Assembly: GCA_030278955.1 (NCBI GenBank)
Contig: JAOANR010000015.1
Span: 17,393,073-17,457,072, forward strand
Source: Hygrophila difformis
Lineage: Eukaryota > Streptophyta > Magnoliopsida > Lamiales > Acanthaceae
Direction: 5' to 3'
DNA: 64,000 bases
Shown: positions 31,406-43,926 of the stretch, one piece after another
How the letters are laid out: the number at the start of each line of letters is the position of its first letter
Position numbering within the stretch: position 1 is the first letter of the stretch
Translations under genes and position numbers: made by a program
The notes under the pieces: generated by a model
The model's database searches: none
Seen by the model: the letters and a program-made list of their open reading frames with translations, nothing else
What the model was told of the DNA's origin: nothing

Positions 31406-34400
31406 AATCTCCACCTTCGTACGTCCCAAATTCCAATCATAAAATCTCCTCTCACGTCACTAAATTCGATAGGATCTCCAGATGCGCTTTTCAGTGCCAA
31501 CTTCAATCTCTTGAGACATTTATCAAGTTCAAACAATGTTCGAACTTGATACCTGTTACAGCCTTCGTCAACATGTCTGCAGGATTCTCGGTGATCTTAA
31601 TCTTTCGTACCTTGACTCCACCTTCTTCAATTATTTCCTGCACAAAATGGTACTATACGTTAATATGCTTTGTTCTTGCATGATACACTTGGTTCTTTGC
31701 TAGGTGAATAGCACTTTAACTGACACAAAATAATGTTACATGTATCTGACCAACTCCCAAGTCATCTAATAATCCCTGTAACCAAATAGCTTCCTTAACA
31801 GCTTCAGTGATGGCCATTTATCCTGCCTCCATTGTTGACAAAGTAACGGTTGACTGTAAGGTGGACTTCCAAATAACTGGTGCGTTTGCAAGAGTAAATA
31901 CGTATCCACTAGTTGATCGACGTTTATCGAGATCTCCTACATAGTCTGAAGCACAGTACTCAACTATATGTTAACCAATAACATTAGTCCTCTCAAATAT
32001 CAATCCAATATCTAAGGTTTTCAGGATATACCTTAGAATCCATTTCATAGCTTGCCAATGATCTTTGCCTGGATCATGCATGTACCTGGTCACAACTCCA
32101 ACTGCATGTGAAATGTCAGGCCTTGTACACACTACTGCATACATCAAGCTACTCACTGCATTTGGATAAGGAACCTTTGACATGTATTCTTGTTCCTCTT
32201 TCGTCTCCGGACATTGTGAAAAACTAAGTTTGAAATGAGGAGCAAACGGTGTATTTACAGATTTGGTTTTGTTTGTCATGTCAAACCGTTGCAATACCTT
32301 TTTCAAATATCGCTTCTGGGTCAAACACAGAGTGCCCCTTTTCCTGTCTCTCGTTATTTCCATACCGAGAATTTTCTTTGCTTCACCGAGATCTTTTATT
32401 TCAAACTCCTTGCTGAGTTGGAACTTCAACCTATTTATGTCTCCTCTATGTTTCGAAGCAATTAACATGGTATCTACATATAGAAGAAGATAAATGAAAG
32501 ATCCATCATGTAGCTTACGAAAATATACATAGTGATCAAAACTGCTTCTGGTGTACTTCTGGCCAATTATAAATAGATTAAATCGCTTATACCATTGGCT
32601 TGGAGATTGTTTCAATCCATAAAGTGATTTGTTCAACCTGCAAACCCAATCTTTTTTTTCTCCAGCAGCTTCAAATCCTTCTAGTTGGGTTATGTAGATT
32701 TCCTCCTCCAAATCACCATGTAAGAATGTCGTCTTTACATCCATTTGAACTACTTCCAAATCAAACTGTGTACCAAGGCCAACAAAATACGAATAGATTA
32801 ATGTTTTAAACAGGGAAAAATACCTCATTGTAATAAATTCCCTCCTTTTGAGCATAGCCTTTCGCTACCATTCTTGCCTTGTAATAAATGTCATTCTTTT
32901 CTGGAAATCCCTCTTTTTGAGCATAGACCTACTTGCAACCAATTGCCTTATTTCCCCCTGGGAGTTTAGCTAGGTTTCACATGTGATTTGCTTTAAGGCA
33001 ATGAATTTCCTCGTCCATGGCTTTCTTCCACTTTTCTTTTTCCTAATTTTTGCATCAAGAAAAGTTTGTGGTATACCTTCTTCAATAACAGGAAGTGCAA
33101 AGGCCAACATTCTTTCGAATCGAGCAGGTCTTTGAATTCCACTTCTTACCTCCCAATTGCAATTGGTAAATCTTGTTGCTCCCAAGGTTCTTGGGTTAAA
33201 ACCTCTCTTTCTCTAGGCTCTTCTTCGGTACTTGTACCATCGTTTTCTATTAGTTGACCATCTACCTCTCTGGATGTAGATATCTGAAACTCCACCTGTT
33301 AAGGATAATGCTCCACCTGCTGCGGAGTACTATCCGTCTGCTTCTTGGTTACCTTATTCAACATTATCAATTCGCTGAAGGTAACATCCCTGCTAAAAAT
33401 CACTTTTTTCATCTCCGGGCACCATACGCGATATCCGTTTATTCCAGAAGACATCCCCACGAAAACCGCTTTTCTTGCGCTCGGATCCAGCTTTGATTCT
33501 TTCACGTGATAATAAGTAGCGGAACCGAACACACGTAAAGAATCATAATCATTTGCAAGTTTGCCAAACCATGCCTCCAAAGGTGTCTTCCTTTAAGTGC
33601 AGTTGATGGTAGTCGATTGATTACATGGCTCGCATATGTCACCGCTTTAGCTCAGAACTGCTTGCCCAAATTAGCAGATGACAACATACACCGAACTTTC
33701 TCCAACATCGGTTCATCTGTTCAGTCACCCCATTCTGTTGTGGCGTGTCCCGCACAGTGAAATGTCTGGAAATACCTTCCTTCTTGCACAAATCGAAAAA
33801 GGGTAATTTTGATATTCAGTGTCGTTATCAGATCGAAGCACATTAATCTTCCTCCCAGTCTGGTTCTCAACCAATTTCTTCCAAGAGAGGAATTTCCCAA
33901 ATGCTTCATTTTTTGTTCGCATGGGATACACCCATACTCTCCGGGAAAAGTTATCAACAAACGTTACAAAATAGTGGTTTCCTCGCAGAGAAGCCATCTT
34001 GGTAGACCCCACACATCTGAGTGAATGTAATCTATAATGCCTTTAGTGTTATGGATTGTTGTTCCAAACTTCACCCGCTTTTGCTTTCCCAGAACACATT
34101 GTTCGCAAAATTTAAGTTTGCAAGTCTTTGAACCCTTTAATAATCCTTGCTTTGCCAGAGTCTGCAAGGATTTTTTTCCCTATCATACCCAAGCCTCATA
34201 TGCCATAGCTTGGTCATCTCCTCTTCTTTGTCTGCTTCTGATACTGCTACTGCAATGCCAACCACTGTATTGCCCTGGAAGTTGTATAAGTTATTTTTCG
34301 TTATATCTCTTATGACGACAAGTGCTCCCGAGATCACTTTCAGATTCCATTCTGAATGCTAATGGAGTGGCCTTTAGCTTCCAAGGCTCCCACTGATATG

Positions 34401-34685
34401 AGATTCTTGGCAAATTTTGGTATGTACAAGACTTCTGTCAGCACCTTGGTTGTTCCATCGTGGTTCTTCAGATATAATGAGCCAACTCCAGCTATCTGGC
34501 AAGGTTCGTTTTCGGCTAAGTAGACAACTTCACCGTCAACACTTTCAAAGTTGACAAACCACTCCTTCCTGGAATACATGTGGAATGAGCATCCTGAGTC
34601 AAGTAAACAGTCGTCAGTGCACGTTACCGATGAGACAGAAGCTAAAGAATACTCTGTCTCATCACTATCAGCAACACAACATAGA
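31406..34685 (-). pseudogene. Ty1-copia pol, minus-strand copy, degenerate
   Basis: From 34685: protease (LLDSGCSFH, catalytic Asp present), GAG-pre-integrase (MTKLWHMRLGYD), integrase (YIHSDVWGLP, RSDNDTEYQN), the IN C-terminus, then RT and RNase H (31971-32855 and below). Several stops and frameshifts separate the pieces, for example near 34140, 33730, 33590, 33290 and 32850. The RT motif reads YVDT instead of YVDD. Gag, primer site and 5' LTR are missing: similarity to the sister copy (45755-50478) stops at about 34685, so the element is 5'-truncated. Confidence 0.88.
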
Positions 34686-34815
34686 TTTGAAAGGCTACAT
34701 CAAGGGTGAGGGGAACAAACCCGCGATAAAGCGCACGAACGAGATCCGGCAACGACGCGATATGCTGGATTTGAACTCTCGGCGTGATGGAGCCGGCAAC
34801 TCGGAGGGGTTCCAT
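34686..34815 (-). pseudogene. Unidentified short coding-like fragment
   Basis: On the minus strand an ATG at 34815 in good context opens about 43 codons (MEPLRVAGSITPRVQIQHIA...) that run without a stop into the truncated copia protease. I do not recognise it. It could be the first exon of a host gene cut by the retroelement, or chance. Upstream (34816-35044) the sequence is leader-like and otherwise unremarkable. Confidence 0.25.
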
Positions 34816-35044
34816 TGCAGTGTCGGAATTGATGCAAGCTACTTGGGAGGCCGTGAATGGAATGATGCGATAAAGTGGGGAGGCGTCGAAGTTGGGGATT
34901 GAATTTGGATGAATACACAATACAATGATGATGTTTTATTGGATGATGGTGATAAAACTTAAGATAAAGATGTAGATTCCTGGGGAGAGGATACGAACGG
35001 CGGAATGGACGCTTGATGTTGTGAAGTTGTAAATGGTGAGCCAC

Positions 35045-36768
35045 GACTGCCGCATAACAATGGGGTTATGAGGTTCCGCCATAATGAATGTTTTATGTGT
35101 TCGCAATTAGCCAGTTAGAAAATATGGCTTGAAATTCCTGTAATTTGATTTTTTTTTTTTTCGGCATTAGTAAAGAAACGTTTGGTTGCTATCATGAAAC
35201 AAATGCTATTGTGCATTCTCTAATATAATAAAACACTTATAACAATAAATTATTAGTTTATTGAATGAGTTTACTCCAGTGTGTGATTGATGATGCTATA
35301 AAAATTTTAAAATGAATTTTAGCATATTGTAGAACAATAACAGTATCATGCGTGGGTAAAAAGCACGAGCAGACTGAGAGGGATGAAAAGCATGGGAGAT
35401 CATCTATATGGAACTGACGAACTATAGCAGGAGATATGACCATGCAGCATAGAGTAAGTATTGAGGCAACATGGTTAAGTGGTGTACACGGCTTCATTTA
35501 TAATTTAGCACACACGGCTTCATAATTCTTCACTTACTGGCAATAGGAGTAGCACTACGAACATAGCATTATATCATATTCAAAAATGAGAAACATCATA
35601 CATGCAGTGGTGTACCAGGGGAGTTTAGCATAATCCATCCAGCATATAGTACTGCTAGGTGTAGCACAACATAGAGTAGGTAATCATGCAGCATGGGTGT
35701 GTGGTAATCAAATCACATAAATTACAGTTTAGCACACGCTAAATTATTTTAATGGTATAATTTAACTAGCATGGTGTGATTTGTTTGAAAGATAAGATAA
35801 TTTGATCATGGAAATGTGACTTGCATGTTAGAATGAAATGAAAATAAGCCATCGGTTGTTGAAGGGTGAGGAAATGTATGCAGTATTGCGGGGCATACAT
35901 GTTGTAGCATCAGAGTTATCATTTACAACATGAAATAAACGTTTGAACAACATATACTTATTTGAAAATATCAACTACATACTATGCATTCTTGCACTAT
36001 CCTTTATAGAGTAACCATTTCCTGTCTTACTACAGAAGTAGTACCACTACCACATAGCATTATATGTAATATGAATAGCATATACAAAATGGGAAACATC
36101 ATGGGATATACAAACTAAGTGTAATATTGTAAAAAAAAATAAAATAAAATAAAATCTATTAGAATTATAAAAAAGTTCAGGCAGATTGCACCGCTTTCGT
36201 ATTATCGACGAGAATGGAGGAAATGTGAGTCTCTTTCTATTCTTTAGTTTAAGGATATAAAAACTTTTAAAATTTGATAAAACCTAATACAAAAAGTGGT
36301 CCAAAATGGATAAGGGAGAGTGAAAGACAAAATTCCCAGACAAAATTTGTTGTTAAAATTAAAAAATATGTACAATCTTCTTTAATTTGAACAACAATCT
36401 TGGCCCACCACACGTGTAAGCATTAGATCCCTACATAAAATTGTCCCACGATTCCAAAAAATAAATGAAAACATCCCTTCATTTGGCACAAATTAATAAA
36501 TTACTTTATAAAAAAAAAGAAAAAAAATTGGCTTTTATTGCCATCTGTCAAAAAATTTAAAAAAAATAAAAAAATAAAAAAATAGCACATGTTTACATAT
36601 ACATAGCAAGTCCTAGATATAAAGACTCAGGACATGAACCCATTCGTTCATTTTCTTCTGATTAGAGTCGTAGAATAAGTTGTTAACTAAAATTTTCCCC
36701 GCATATCTCCCTAAACCATGGCAAAATAAGTGTTGTTGTGTTCGTGACGAGTTTCTGTGGATTTTAAG
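35045..36768. other. AT-rich intergenic, no gene seen
   Basis: No coding or RNA feature. ACATAGCATTATAT and AAACATCAT phrases recur about 500 bases apart (35570-35610 and 36055-36100), suggesting an old degenerate duplication. The 36470-36600 part is A/T homopolymer-rich. Confidence 0.6.
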
Positions 36769-37706
36769 GGGGAAAATGACAAAATGGTGCTGTAACTTTG
36801 TCCATTTTCCAATTTAGTGCCATAAGTTTGGAGTTTTCTAATTTGATGGCATAACTTTACTAATGGTCTTCAAAATGATCCATCTAGCCTTAATTAATAA
36901 CCTACGTTTGTTGATGTGGCACGAGATTAGTATAAATAATTAATTTCATTGTGCCATGTAGATGCCACATAAGCATTGACTGAATTTATCTAAACATGTT
37001 GACACTTTCTAACCGTATTTCTAGTTTAATGATATCCTTCCCAATCTGAAAGTACGCAGTAAATGAGTTAGAAAGTATCAACATGTGTAGGTCAAACTCA
37101 GTCAATGCCTACGTGGCACCCAAATGACAAATTAAATAGATAACTTACACTAATCTCGTGCCACGTGAGCAAATGTGTGTGATTAAGGCCTCGTGGGACC
37201 ATTTTGGAGATCGTTGGCAACAGTGGCGGATGTATGTAGTGGCTTTGGGGGCGCCCGCCCTCCTGAGTTCAAAATTTGCCTTTAATTTTGTATATGGTAT
37301 ATGTATATAGCTATAGTAGAAAATAATTTTCTATAATTTCTCCCTCCCCTTCCCCCCAACTCAAAAATTACTATAAATTTTTTTATATAATTTTGTTAGC
37401 TATAGTAGAAGGCAACTTTCTATAATTTCGCCCCCGAGCTCAAAATATGGCGACTCATAGATTACAATTGTCACCCTTAATGTAAAAATATAATATTTAT
37501 AATTAATTTTTGATATAATATTATCTTTTGTTATTTTATATGTTGTGAGAAAAAAATTTATATTAGAAGTTCACTCCCCCCCCCCAACCCTAAGATCTTG
37601 CCTCCGCCACTGGTTGGCAATGTTATGGTACCAAATTAGAAAACTCCAAACTTATGACACCAAATTGGAAAATGGGCAAAATCACGGCGCCATTTTGACA
37701 TTTTTT
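36769..37706. mobile_element. Long-terminal-inverted-repeat MITE (Mutator-like?)
   Basis: About 90 bases at 36769-36860 (GACAAAATGGTGCTG ... TTGGAGTTTTCTAATTTG) recur in inverted orientation at 37615-37706. No transposase. The target duplication is unclear. It is interrupted by the hAT MITE at 37221-37612. Confidence 0.7.
37221..37612. mobile_element. hAT-type MITE nested in the preceding element
   Basis: Termini CAGTGGCGGA and TCCGCCACTG, with a perfect 8-bp target duplication GTTGGCAA (37213-37220 and 37613-37620), which is the hAT signature. 392 bp, non-coding, with G/C homopolymers near both ends. Confidence 0.9.
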
Positions 37707-39865
37707 CTGATTCCAAAGCTTCTGACTTCCATTTCAGTGGCTGAACATCTTCCCTAATAAGTAAACTCAATGCATTCTAAATTTTGGGACTTTTGGTCCA
37801 AGGATTTAGGACCTACATGTATAGAAACACAAAGTGGTTACGCAATCTTTTAAATCCTTATTTTTGGACATAATAGAGACCTTATCTCGAATCCTTTTCT
37901 GCATAAAAATGTTCTTTATATCTTCAACAGTATGTGGTTTCAATTCATAAATTATGGATGCCATTAGACCACCTAAATCTGATCTAGTATATTGTCAAAA
38001 CTCTGTCGGCATATCTTATATATCTTGTAGTGTTTTTTGGTCAACTTACATTGGTTTTCATTAATTTTTTTTTAATAAAATTTGTTCAAATGAGTCAAGT
38101 ATCTATCTACCAAATTTTGTGATTTTTGGTTGTTATATGAAAGTGTTATGTGATTTGGTTTCATTGATGGTCGAAATCTTGTTTTTATAGAAGTCTGTGT
38201 CAAAGTTGTTTTCTAAAATGGCGAGTTTTGAATGATTTGGAAATTTCTAATCATAAAGTATTTTTTACAAAAATTTTCATCTAGATGTTATTTGTTATCT
38301 ATCATGTGTAGATATTTCATAATTTTTAAACAAGTTTTGGAATTTTGAACACTTCTTGTTTAAAAGCAAGCTATCATTGTTCAATATTTGACAGCAAGTT
38401 TGTGATTTTGCTATGTTGCAAAGAACTCGATTCTTTGTATGTTTATGTACCTCGTTTCGAGAAGTTTTCAACATAAAAGTTGTTCACTTATGTCTTGAGA
38501 ATCAACAGTTTAAATGTCGTATGAATCGCCATCAATATGAATTTTTGAAGTGTTATGGCGTAAACAGTGACATGGAATTTGAAATTTGGTCCTATGATAG
38601 ATTTGTTGGAAATTGTTTAGAGTCTTTAAATCCATTATGATAAAAGCAATCTTTTGAAAACAATTGTGCTAAGGGTCGATTTGGATATCTTGTTATTATT
38701 TTCTTGCGGGTATATGCACTTGGTCGATCATTATATTTGTCACCCCCTCTCGTAGCCAAAACGATCATTGATTTAGTTTATGATATATGAGTCTATACTC
38801 TAAATATATCCGTATTGGTTATCTGGGCTCGGGAGTGTGTCTGTATAGAATCCGCTGCAATCACTGTTGCAACTTGCAACCATGTGTATGTGATTTCCTA
38901 TGGGTAGATTCGCAAGGAATAGTTTTGCGGGTTTGATTCCCAAAGATGTTTATCGGTGTCCTCAATTCTCTTGAGCCAATGATAAAAGAAACAAATTTGT
39001 TGGTATAATTGTTTGAATGGATATTTAAACTAAATGTTTTTTTTAGGTATTATTTATATGCATAATAAAATTAAAATTTTAAATTTTCTTTTTACGTCAC
39101 CTCTTTTATACTCATTATATGGTGTAGCATGGGTTAACTTAGTACCTTTGTACTGATAAACATGGTTTAATTCGGTTTTGCATATATCAGGTGAAGGCAT
39201 TAAATATTTTCATCAGGGAAGGGAAATATTTTATAAAAGACATGTCGCACTTTTAATTATCTATTTTATGGACAGGTGTGTGAGTACATTATGGCTTTTC
39301 ATACTTAATGATCACTGATTGACAGACAGTTGTTGCCACAGCAGACTAACGTTGGCAATTGCAAACATTTACTGGAAGTTGAATTGAGTACTGTCATCTT
39401 TATAAGAATTTTAGTTTGTACATTCTTTAGGAAGACTTTAGATTGTTAGAACACGCCAAAAGAAGTTCTTGATTTTTGAGAAGTTCTTGTACATTGTGTG
39501 TTCTACCGAAAGAAGTTCTTTGGAAAGATCGCAATGGTAATCCAGCAATGCCATGGAGATCATCAGAATTTGGAAAGATTCAGATCTATTCTTGAATGAT
39601 ATGAAACAGGAAGTAGTTATGGTTGAGAGGGAGTTCCAACTGCATGTTTGTTCTACTAGATTGCTCTTCTAGTGTCATAGAGTTTGATTATGTATATATA
39701 GGGTAGATTGAGTCTGTATTGTTCTTGATTTTCATAGTTAGTTTAATTCCTAGATTGGTATCTCCAGATGTGGGTTGTGAGACCGAAATGGATAAACAAA
39801 TTCCTTGTGCACCTGTCATTTTCATATTCCAAAAACTATCCGTTAATAAGGCTTTTAAAAAGGCC
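37707..39865. other. AT-rich intergenic, no gene seen
   Basis: No convincing gene. Short frames (for example 75 codons at 38413) lack any domain. Around 39670-39810 a TATATATAGGGTAG segment followed by GGTATCTCCAGATGTGGG resembles LTR 3' sequence, possibly an old LTR fragment. Confidence 0.5.
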
Positions 39866-40260
39866 GGAAAAAATCCCATATCGTCCCATAATTTAAAAAA
39901 ATTTTAAATCAGTCCCACAAATATCGAACTAGAAGAATCCGTCACATAACTACCCTAATCATCGCCGAACCCGTCCATGAACCTAGTTTTTTCGCTAATC
40001 ATGGCCGAACCCGTTCATGAACCTGGTTTTTCGCTAATCATCGCAAAAACCGTCCCATAACTACCCTAATCATTGCCGAATCCGTCCCTACGTTAAGGAA
40101 GTTATGAGATGGATTCAGCGATGATTAGCAAAAAAACTGGTTCATGGACGGGTTTGACGATGATTAGGGTAGTTATGGGACAAATTCGTCTAATTCGATA
40201 TTTGTGGGATGATTTTGGAAATTGAAAAAACTTATAGGACTAAATGGCCTTTTTTTCCCC
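39866..40260. mobile_element. Foldback Mutator-like MITE, copy B
   Basis: Inverted ends GGAAAAAATCCCATATCG and TTTTTTTCCCC, inner inverted segments with CGCCGAACCCGTCCATGAACC wording. Flanks TAAAAAGGCC (39856-39865) and TAAAAAGGAC (40261-40270) match at 9 of 10 bases, as expected for a Mutator-type target duplication. Confidence 0.75.
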
Positions 40261-40270
40261 TAAAAAGGAC

Positions 40271-41273
40271 CTTCATTGTGTTTTTAAATTATTTTGTCAA
40301 AATGTCCCCAAGTAGATATGATATTCGTTCATTTTATTTTATCTTTTCACAAATAAAATATTGAACTCTAAAATAAAATAAAAAAAATTGAAACATAAAT
40401 TCTATTTAATATTTATTTTAATTCAGACTTATATTTTTAAGTAAATGTTTTTAAAACTCTAAGTGCGATATGTATTTAGAAGACGGTACACTTAATCTTA
40501 GCATCTTTCAAAATGAGCTCGAAATTAGTTGTGTCTTGTTTGGAAAGAGTGGCGGCCACATCCGGAAACTTTTTGAGTTATAAATTTTTGGGGTGTTATA
40601 AAAAAAGTGCATGGTATTAGAGCCCAAAATTGGTCAGATGAATATGTCTAAAGGAAATTGATTTTTACTACACACCATGTCTTTAAAAGTTTATAAATTT
40701 ATTTAAAGTGCATACATTATGGCATCAAGCATTTTTTTTTAACTTTCATTTTAGTTTAATTATTAACTTTTTTTATGCATTAAAGATTTAACTTGCATAA
40801 AGCATAAGGTTGCATTATTTTTCATGAAGCAATCTGATGTTGAGAAAATATTTATTGCATTATGCATGTATTTTTGTAGTATGGGAAAATTGGGTCATAT
40901 GTATACATGACATACATGATATGCATTGTTATGATTATTATTATTAAATTGATTAGTATTATTCGGTATTGTAGAACATGATTCTTATATTGACTTAGGC
41001 ATAGATCTTGTTCGCCTCTGATCTACTTAGCATTTTCGTCTCTAGTTTTGCCCTATATCGTGTAGAGTTAGTTTTCATTTATATTCATTATTGTGCTCAT
41101 GTCTATTTTATGCCTTTATCGTTTCTATCGCGTAGTTCTTATCGGACAACCTAACATAGTAAAAGTATTTAAGTGTCCAAGGGTTTTGGATTATTGAAGA
41201 TTGAGTTGGGCAAAATGCTAGGTCAATTAAGATACAAGTTAGATGTGATGGATATATGAGTAGAATGAATATG
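40271..41273. other. AT-rich intergenic; primer-site-like word
   Basis: No gene. ATGGTATTAGAGCCC at about 40613-40627 resembles an initiator-tRNA primer site, preceded by GGGGTGTTATA like a gypsy LTR end. No element could be followed on either side. Confidence 0.4.
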
Positions 41274-41283
41274 ATGTATTTAC

Positions 41284-41610
41284 GGGGAAAAAAACCAATT
41301 GAGTCTCATAATTTAAAAAAATTTCCGAAACAGTCCCACAAATATCGAATTAGACGAATCCGTCCAATAACTTTCATAATTTTTGCCAAACCCATCCATG
41401 AACCCTGTTTTTTTTTTCTAATTATCACTGAACTCGTCCCATAACTATCCTAATCATTACCGAACCCATCCCTCCATTAGGATAGTTATGGGATTGGTTC
41501 GGCGAAAATTAGCGAAAAAACTGGGTTCGAGACGGGTTTGTCTAATTCGATATTTATGAAATGGTTTTGGAAATTTAAAAACTTATGGGACTAAATGAGT
41601 TTTGCTTTTC
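41284..41610. mobile_element. Foldback Mutator-like MITE, copy C
   Basis: Same family as 39866-40260. Starts GGGGAAAAAAACCA and ends TTTTGCTTTTC. Perfect 10-bp target duplication ATGTATTTAC at 41274-41283 and 41611-41620. 327 bp, non-coding. Confidence 0.85.
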
Positions 41611-42382
41611 ATGTATTTACAGTAACATGAGATTGTGTGAGCTATGTCTCCGCTAATGCTAATTAAGGAGTACTCCTATTTCCTAAGATAGATTAAAGAG
41701 ATCCCAACAATTAAAATGGAATAGGTACTGTGTTCATTCAGAATTTGCTGAAGTGCTTAATTGATATTTATAGGTGTTAAAATATCATTAAAAAGTGTTG
41801 AATAAATATTTACAATATTAATCAACTAATGTTGAAAATATAAATTCAGCACTTCAAGGCGATTCAATACTTTTTAATGGCAATTCAGCACTTCAGCAAA
41901 TACTGAATTTCTTGTATTCATCGGATCCCAATTAAAATAATCAAATTAATTGTGATTCCATCGTACCTAAATGTTAGATTAAGACAAATCCGATGTATGG
42001 CAAAAAAAGGAAATAATAATTTTTATGTATGACAAAAAATATACCTTAAACTAAATATTCATCACAAAAGCACCGGATTCATCATCATATTTGTGAGTTA
42101 CCGAAGGTGCACCAAACTTGCCTACATTTCCATTAATAAATGAAATATTTAAAGTTTAATTACCTAAAGTATGTTATTTCAAATGCCTAAGTGTAGGCAA
42201 GTGAGCGAATGGTGGGGATCGGACATTGGAGTGCACATGATTATTTCTTGTATCACTTCTGACCAGGCACTTCCTCCATGTTTCAACCTCCACCTGTTAA
42301 ACATGGCATCTACTTTTTTTACCCATTTCTTTTTTTTTTACAACTGTCAACTGTCACTCCTATTTTACCGTTTTCATACACC

Positions 42383-42390
42383 TATTTATA
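42383..42390 (+). promoter_or_regulatory. Probable TATA box of SAHH
   Basis: TATTTATA, 73-80 bases upstream of the SAHH start codon, followed by a CT-rich leader (CGTCCTCCTCCTCCG), a common plant 5' UTR type. The sequence from 41621 to here shows no other gene. Confidence 0.6.
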
Positions 42391-42462
42391 CCATGCCACA
42401 CCTCTCCTTGCTTTAACGTCCTCCTCCTCCGTTTGTTCCTCCTACACATCACACAATTTTAA

Positions 42463-43926
42463 ATGGCGCTTCTTGTGGAGAAGACATCCTCCGGCCGCGA
42501 GTACAAGGTCAAGGACATGTCCCAGGCCGATTTCGGGCGCCTCGAAATCGAGCTCGCCGAGGTCGAAATGCCCGGCCTCATGTCGAGCCGAGCCGAGTTC
42601 GGGCCGTCCAAGCCCTTCCAAGGCGCCAAGATCACCGGGAGCCTTCATATGACCATTCAAACTGCCGTCCTGATCGAGACCTTGACGGCTTTAGGCGCCG
42701 AGGTCAGGTGGTGCTCCTGCAACATCTTCTCCACTCAGGATCACGCCGCTGCTGCCATTGCCCGCGACAGCGCCTCTGTTTTCGCGTGGAAAGGCGAGAC
42801 CTTACAGGAGTACTGGTGGTGCACGGAGCGAGCCCTCGATTGGGGGCCCGACGGAGGCCCGGATTTGATCGTTGACGATGGTGGCGACACCACGTTGCTC
42901 ATCCACGAGGGTGTCAAGGCCGAGATGGAGTACGAGAAGTCAGGGAACACAAAGTTTCCAGATCCGAATTCCACGGACAATGCCGAGTTCAAAATCGTGC
43001 TAACTTTGATTCGGGATGGGCTCAAGGTCGATCCCAAGAGGTACACGAAGATGAAGGAGAGATTGGTAGGCGTTTCCGAGGAAACGACCACCGGTGTGAA
43101 AAGATTGTACCAAATGCAGGCTAATGGCACTCTGCTTTTCCCTGCTATCAATGTCAATGATTCGGTTACAAAGAGCAAATTCGACAACTTGTACGGTTGT
43201 CGCCACTCTCTACCCGATGGCATAATGAGGGCCACCGATGTAATGATCGCTGGAAAGGTGAGCGTGGTTTGCGGATATGGAGACGTTGGGAAAGGCTGTG
43301 CTGCCGCCTTGAAACAAGCCGGTTCCCGTGTGATTGTAACCGAGATAGATCCAATATGCGCCCTTCAAGCGCTTATGGAAGGATTCCAAGTCCTAACCCT
43401 TGAGGATGTCGTTTCTGAAGCCGACATCTTTGTCACCACCACCGGTAATAAGGACATCATCATGGTTAGCCATATGCGGAAGATGAAAAACAACGCTATT
43501 GTTTGCAACATCGGCCACTTTGACAATGAGATCGATATGCAAGGCGTGGAGGCTTTCCCGGGTATAAAGAGAATCACCATTAAGCCTCAAACGGACAGAT
43601 TTATCTTCCCGGACACGAATACTGGCATCATTATTTTGGCCGAGGGTCGCCTCATGAACCTGGGATGCGCCACCGGGCACCCCAGCTTCGTGATGTCGTG
43701 CTCGTTCACGAACCAAGTTATTGCTCAGCTTGAGCTGTGGAATGAGAGGAAGAGTGGGAAATATGAGAAGAAAGTGTACGTCTTGCCAAAGCACCTCGAC
43801 GAGAAGGTCGCGGCGCTCCACCTGGGAAAACTTGGTGCTAAACTCACCAAGCTTACAAAGGATCAAGCAGATTACATTAGCGTACCAGTCGAAGGTCCTT
43901 ACAAGCCTCCTCACTATAGATACTAA
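42463..43926 (+). CDS. SAHH: Adenosylhomocysteinase (S-adenosyl-L-homocysteine hydrolase)
   Basis: Complete 487-aa protein, full family length (plant members about 485). The enzyme splits S-adenosylhomocysteine into adenosine and homocysteine, relieving product inhibition of methyltransferases. Seen: [18 protein letters not shown] start; signature [14 protein letters not shown] (from residue 87); [12 protein letters not shown]; the substrate-domain stretch [21 protein letters not shown]-binding GYGDVGKG (271-278); the [10 protein letters not shown] loop; and the family C-terminus [10 protein letters not shown]. All motifs are intact and no stop or frameshift is present, so it is probably functional. 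Oddities: no intron, although plant SAHH genes I know usually have one, and unusual residues in otherwise very conserved places ([33 protein letters not shown]). Codon GC is far above the flanking DNA. It could be a retrocopy or a diverged paralogue. Confidence 0.96.
   Translation: MALLVEKTSSGREYKVKDMSQADFGRLEIELAEVEMPGLMSSRAEFGPSKPFQGAKITGSLHMTIQTAVLIETLTALGAEVRWCSCNIFSTQDHAAAAIARDSASVFAWKGETLQEYWWCTERALDWGPDGGPDLIVDDGGDTTLLIHEGVKAEMEYEKSGNTKFPDPNSTDNAEFKIVLTLIRDGLKVDPKRYTKMKERLVGVSEETTTGVKRLYQMQANGTLLFPAINVNDSVTKSKFDNLYGCRHSLPDGIMRATDVMIAGKVSVVCGYGDVGKGCAAALKQAGSRVIVTEIDPICALQALMEGFQVLTLEDVVSEADIFVTTTGNKDIIMVSHMRKMKNNAIVCNIGHFDNEIDMQGVEAFPGIKRITIKPQTDRFIFPDTNTGIIILAEGRLMNLGCATGHPSFVMSCSFTNQVIAQLELWNERKSGKYEKKVYVLPKHLDEKVAALHLGKLGAKLTKLTKDQADYISVPVEGPYKPPHYRY

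Noticed and set aside
42741..43914. Minus-strand frames of 164 and 173 codons across SAHH
   Set aside because: Antisense shadows of a conserved, GC-rich coding sequence.
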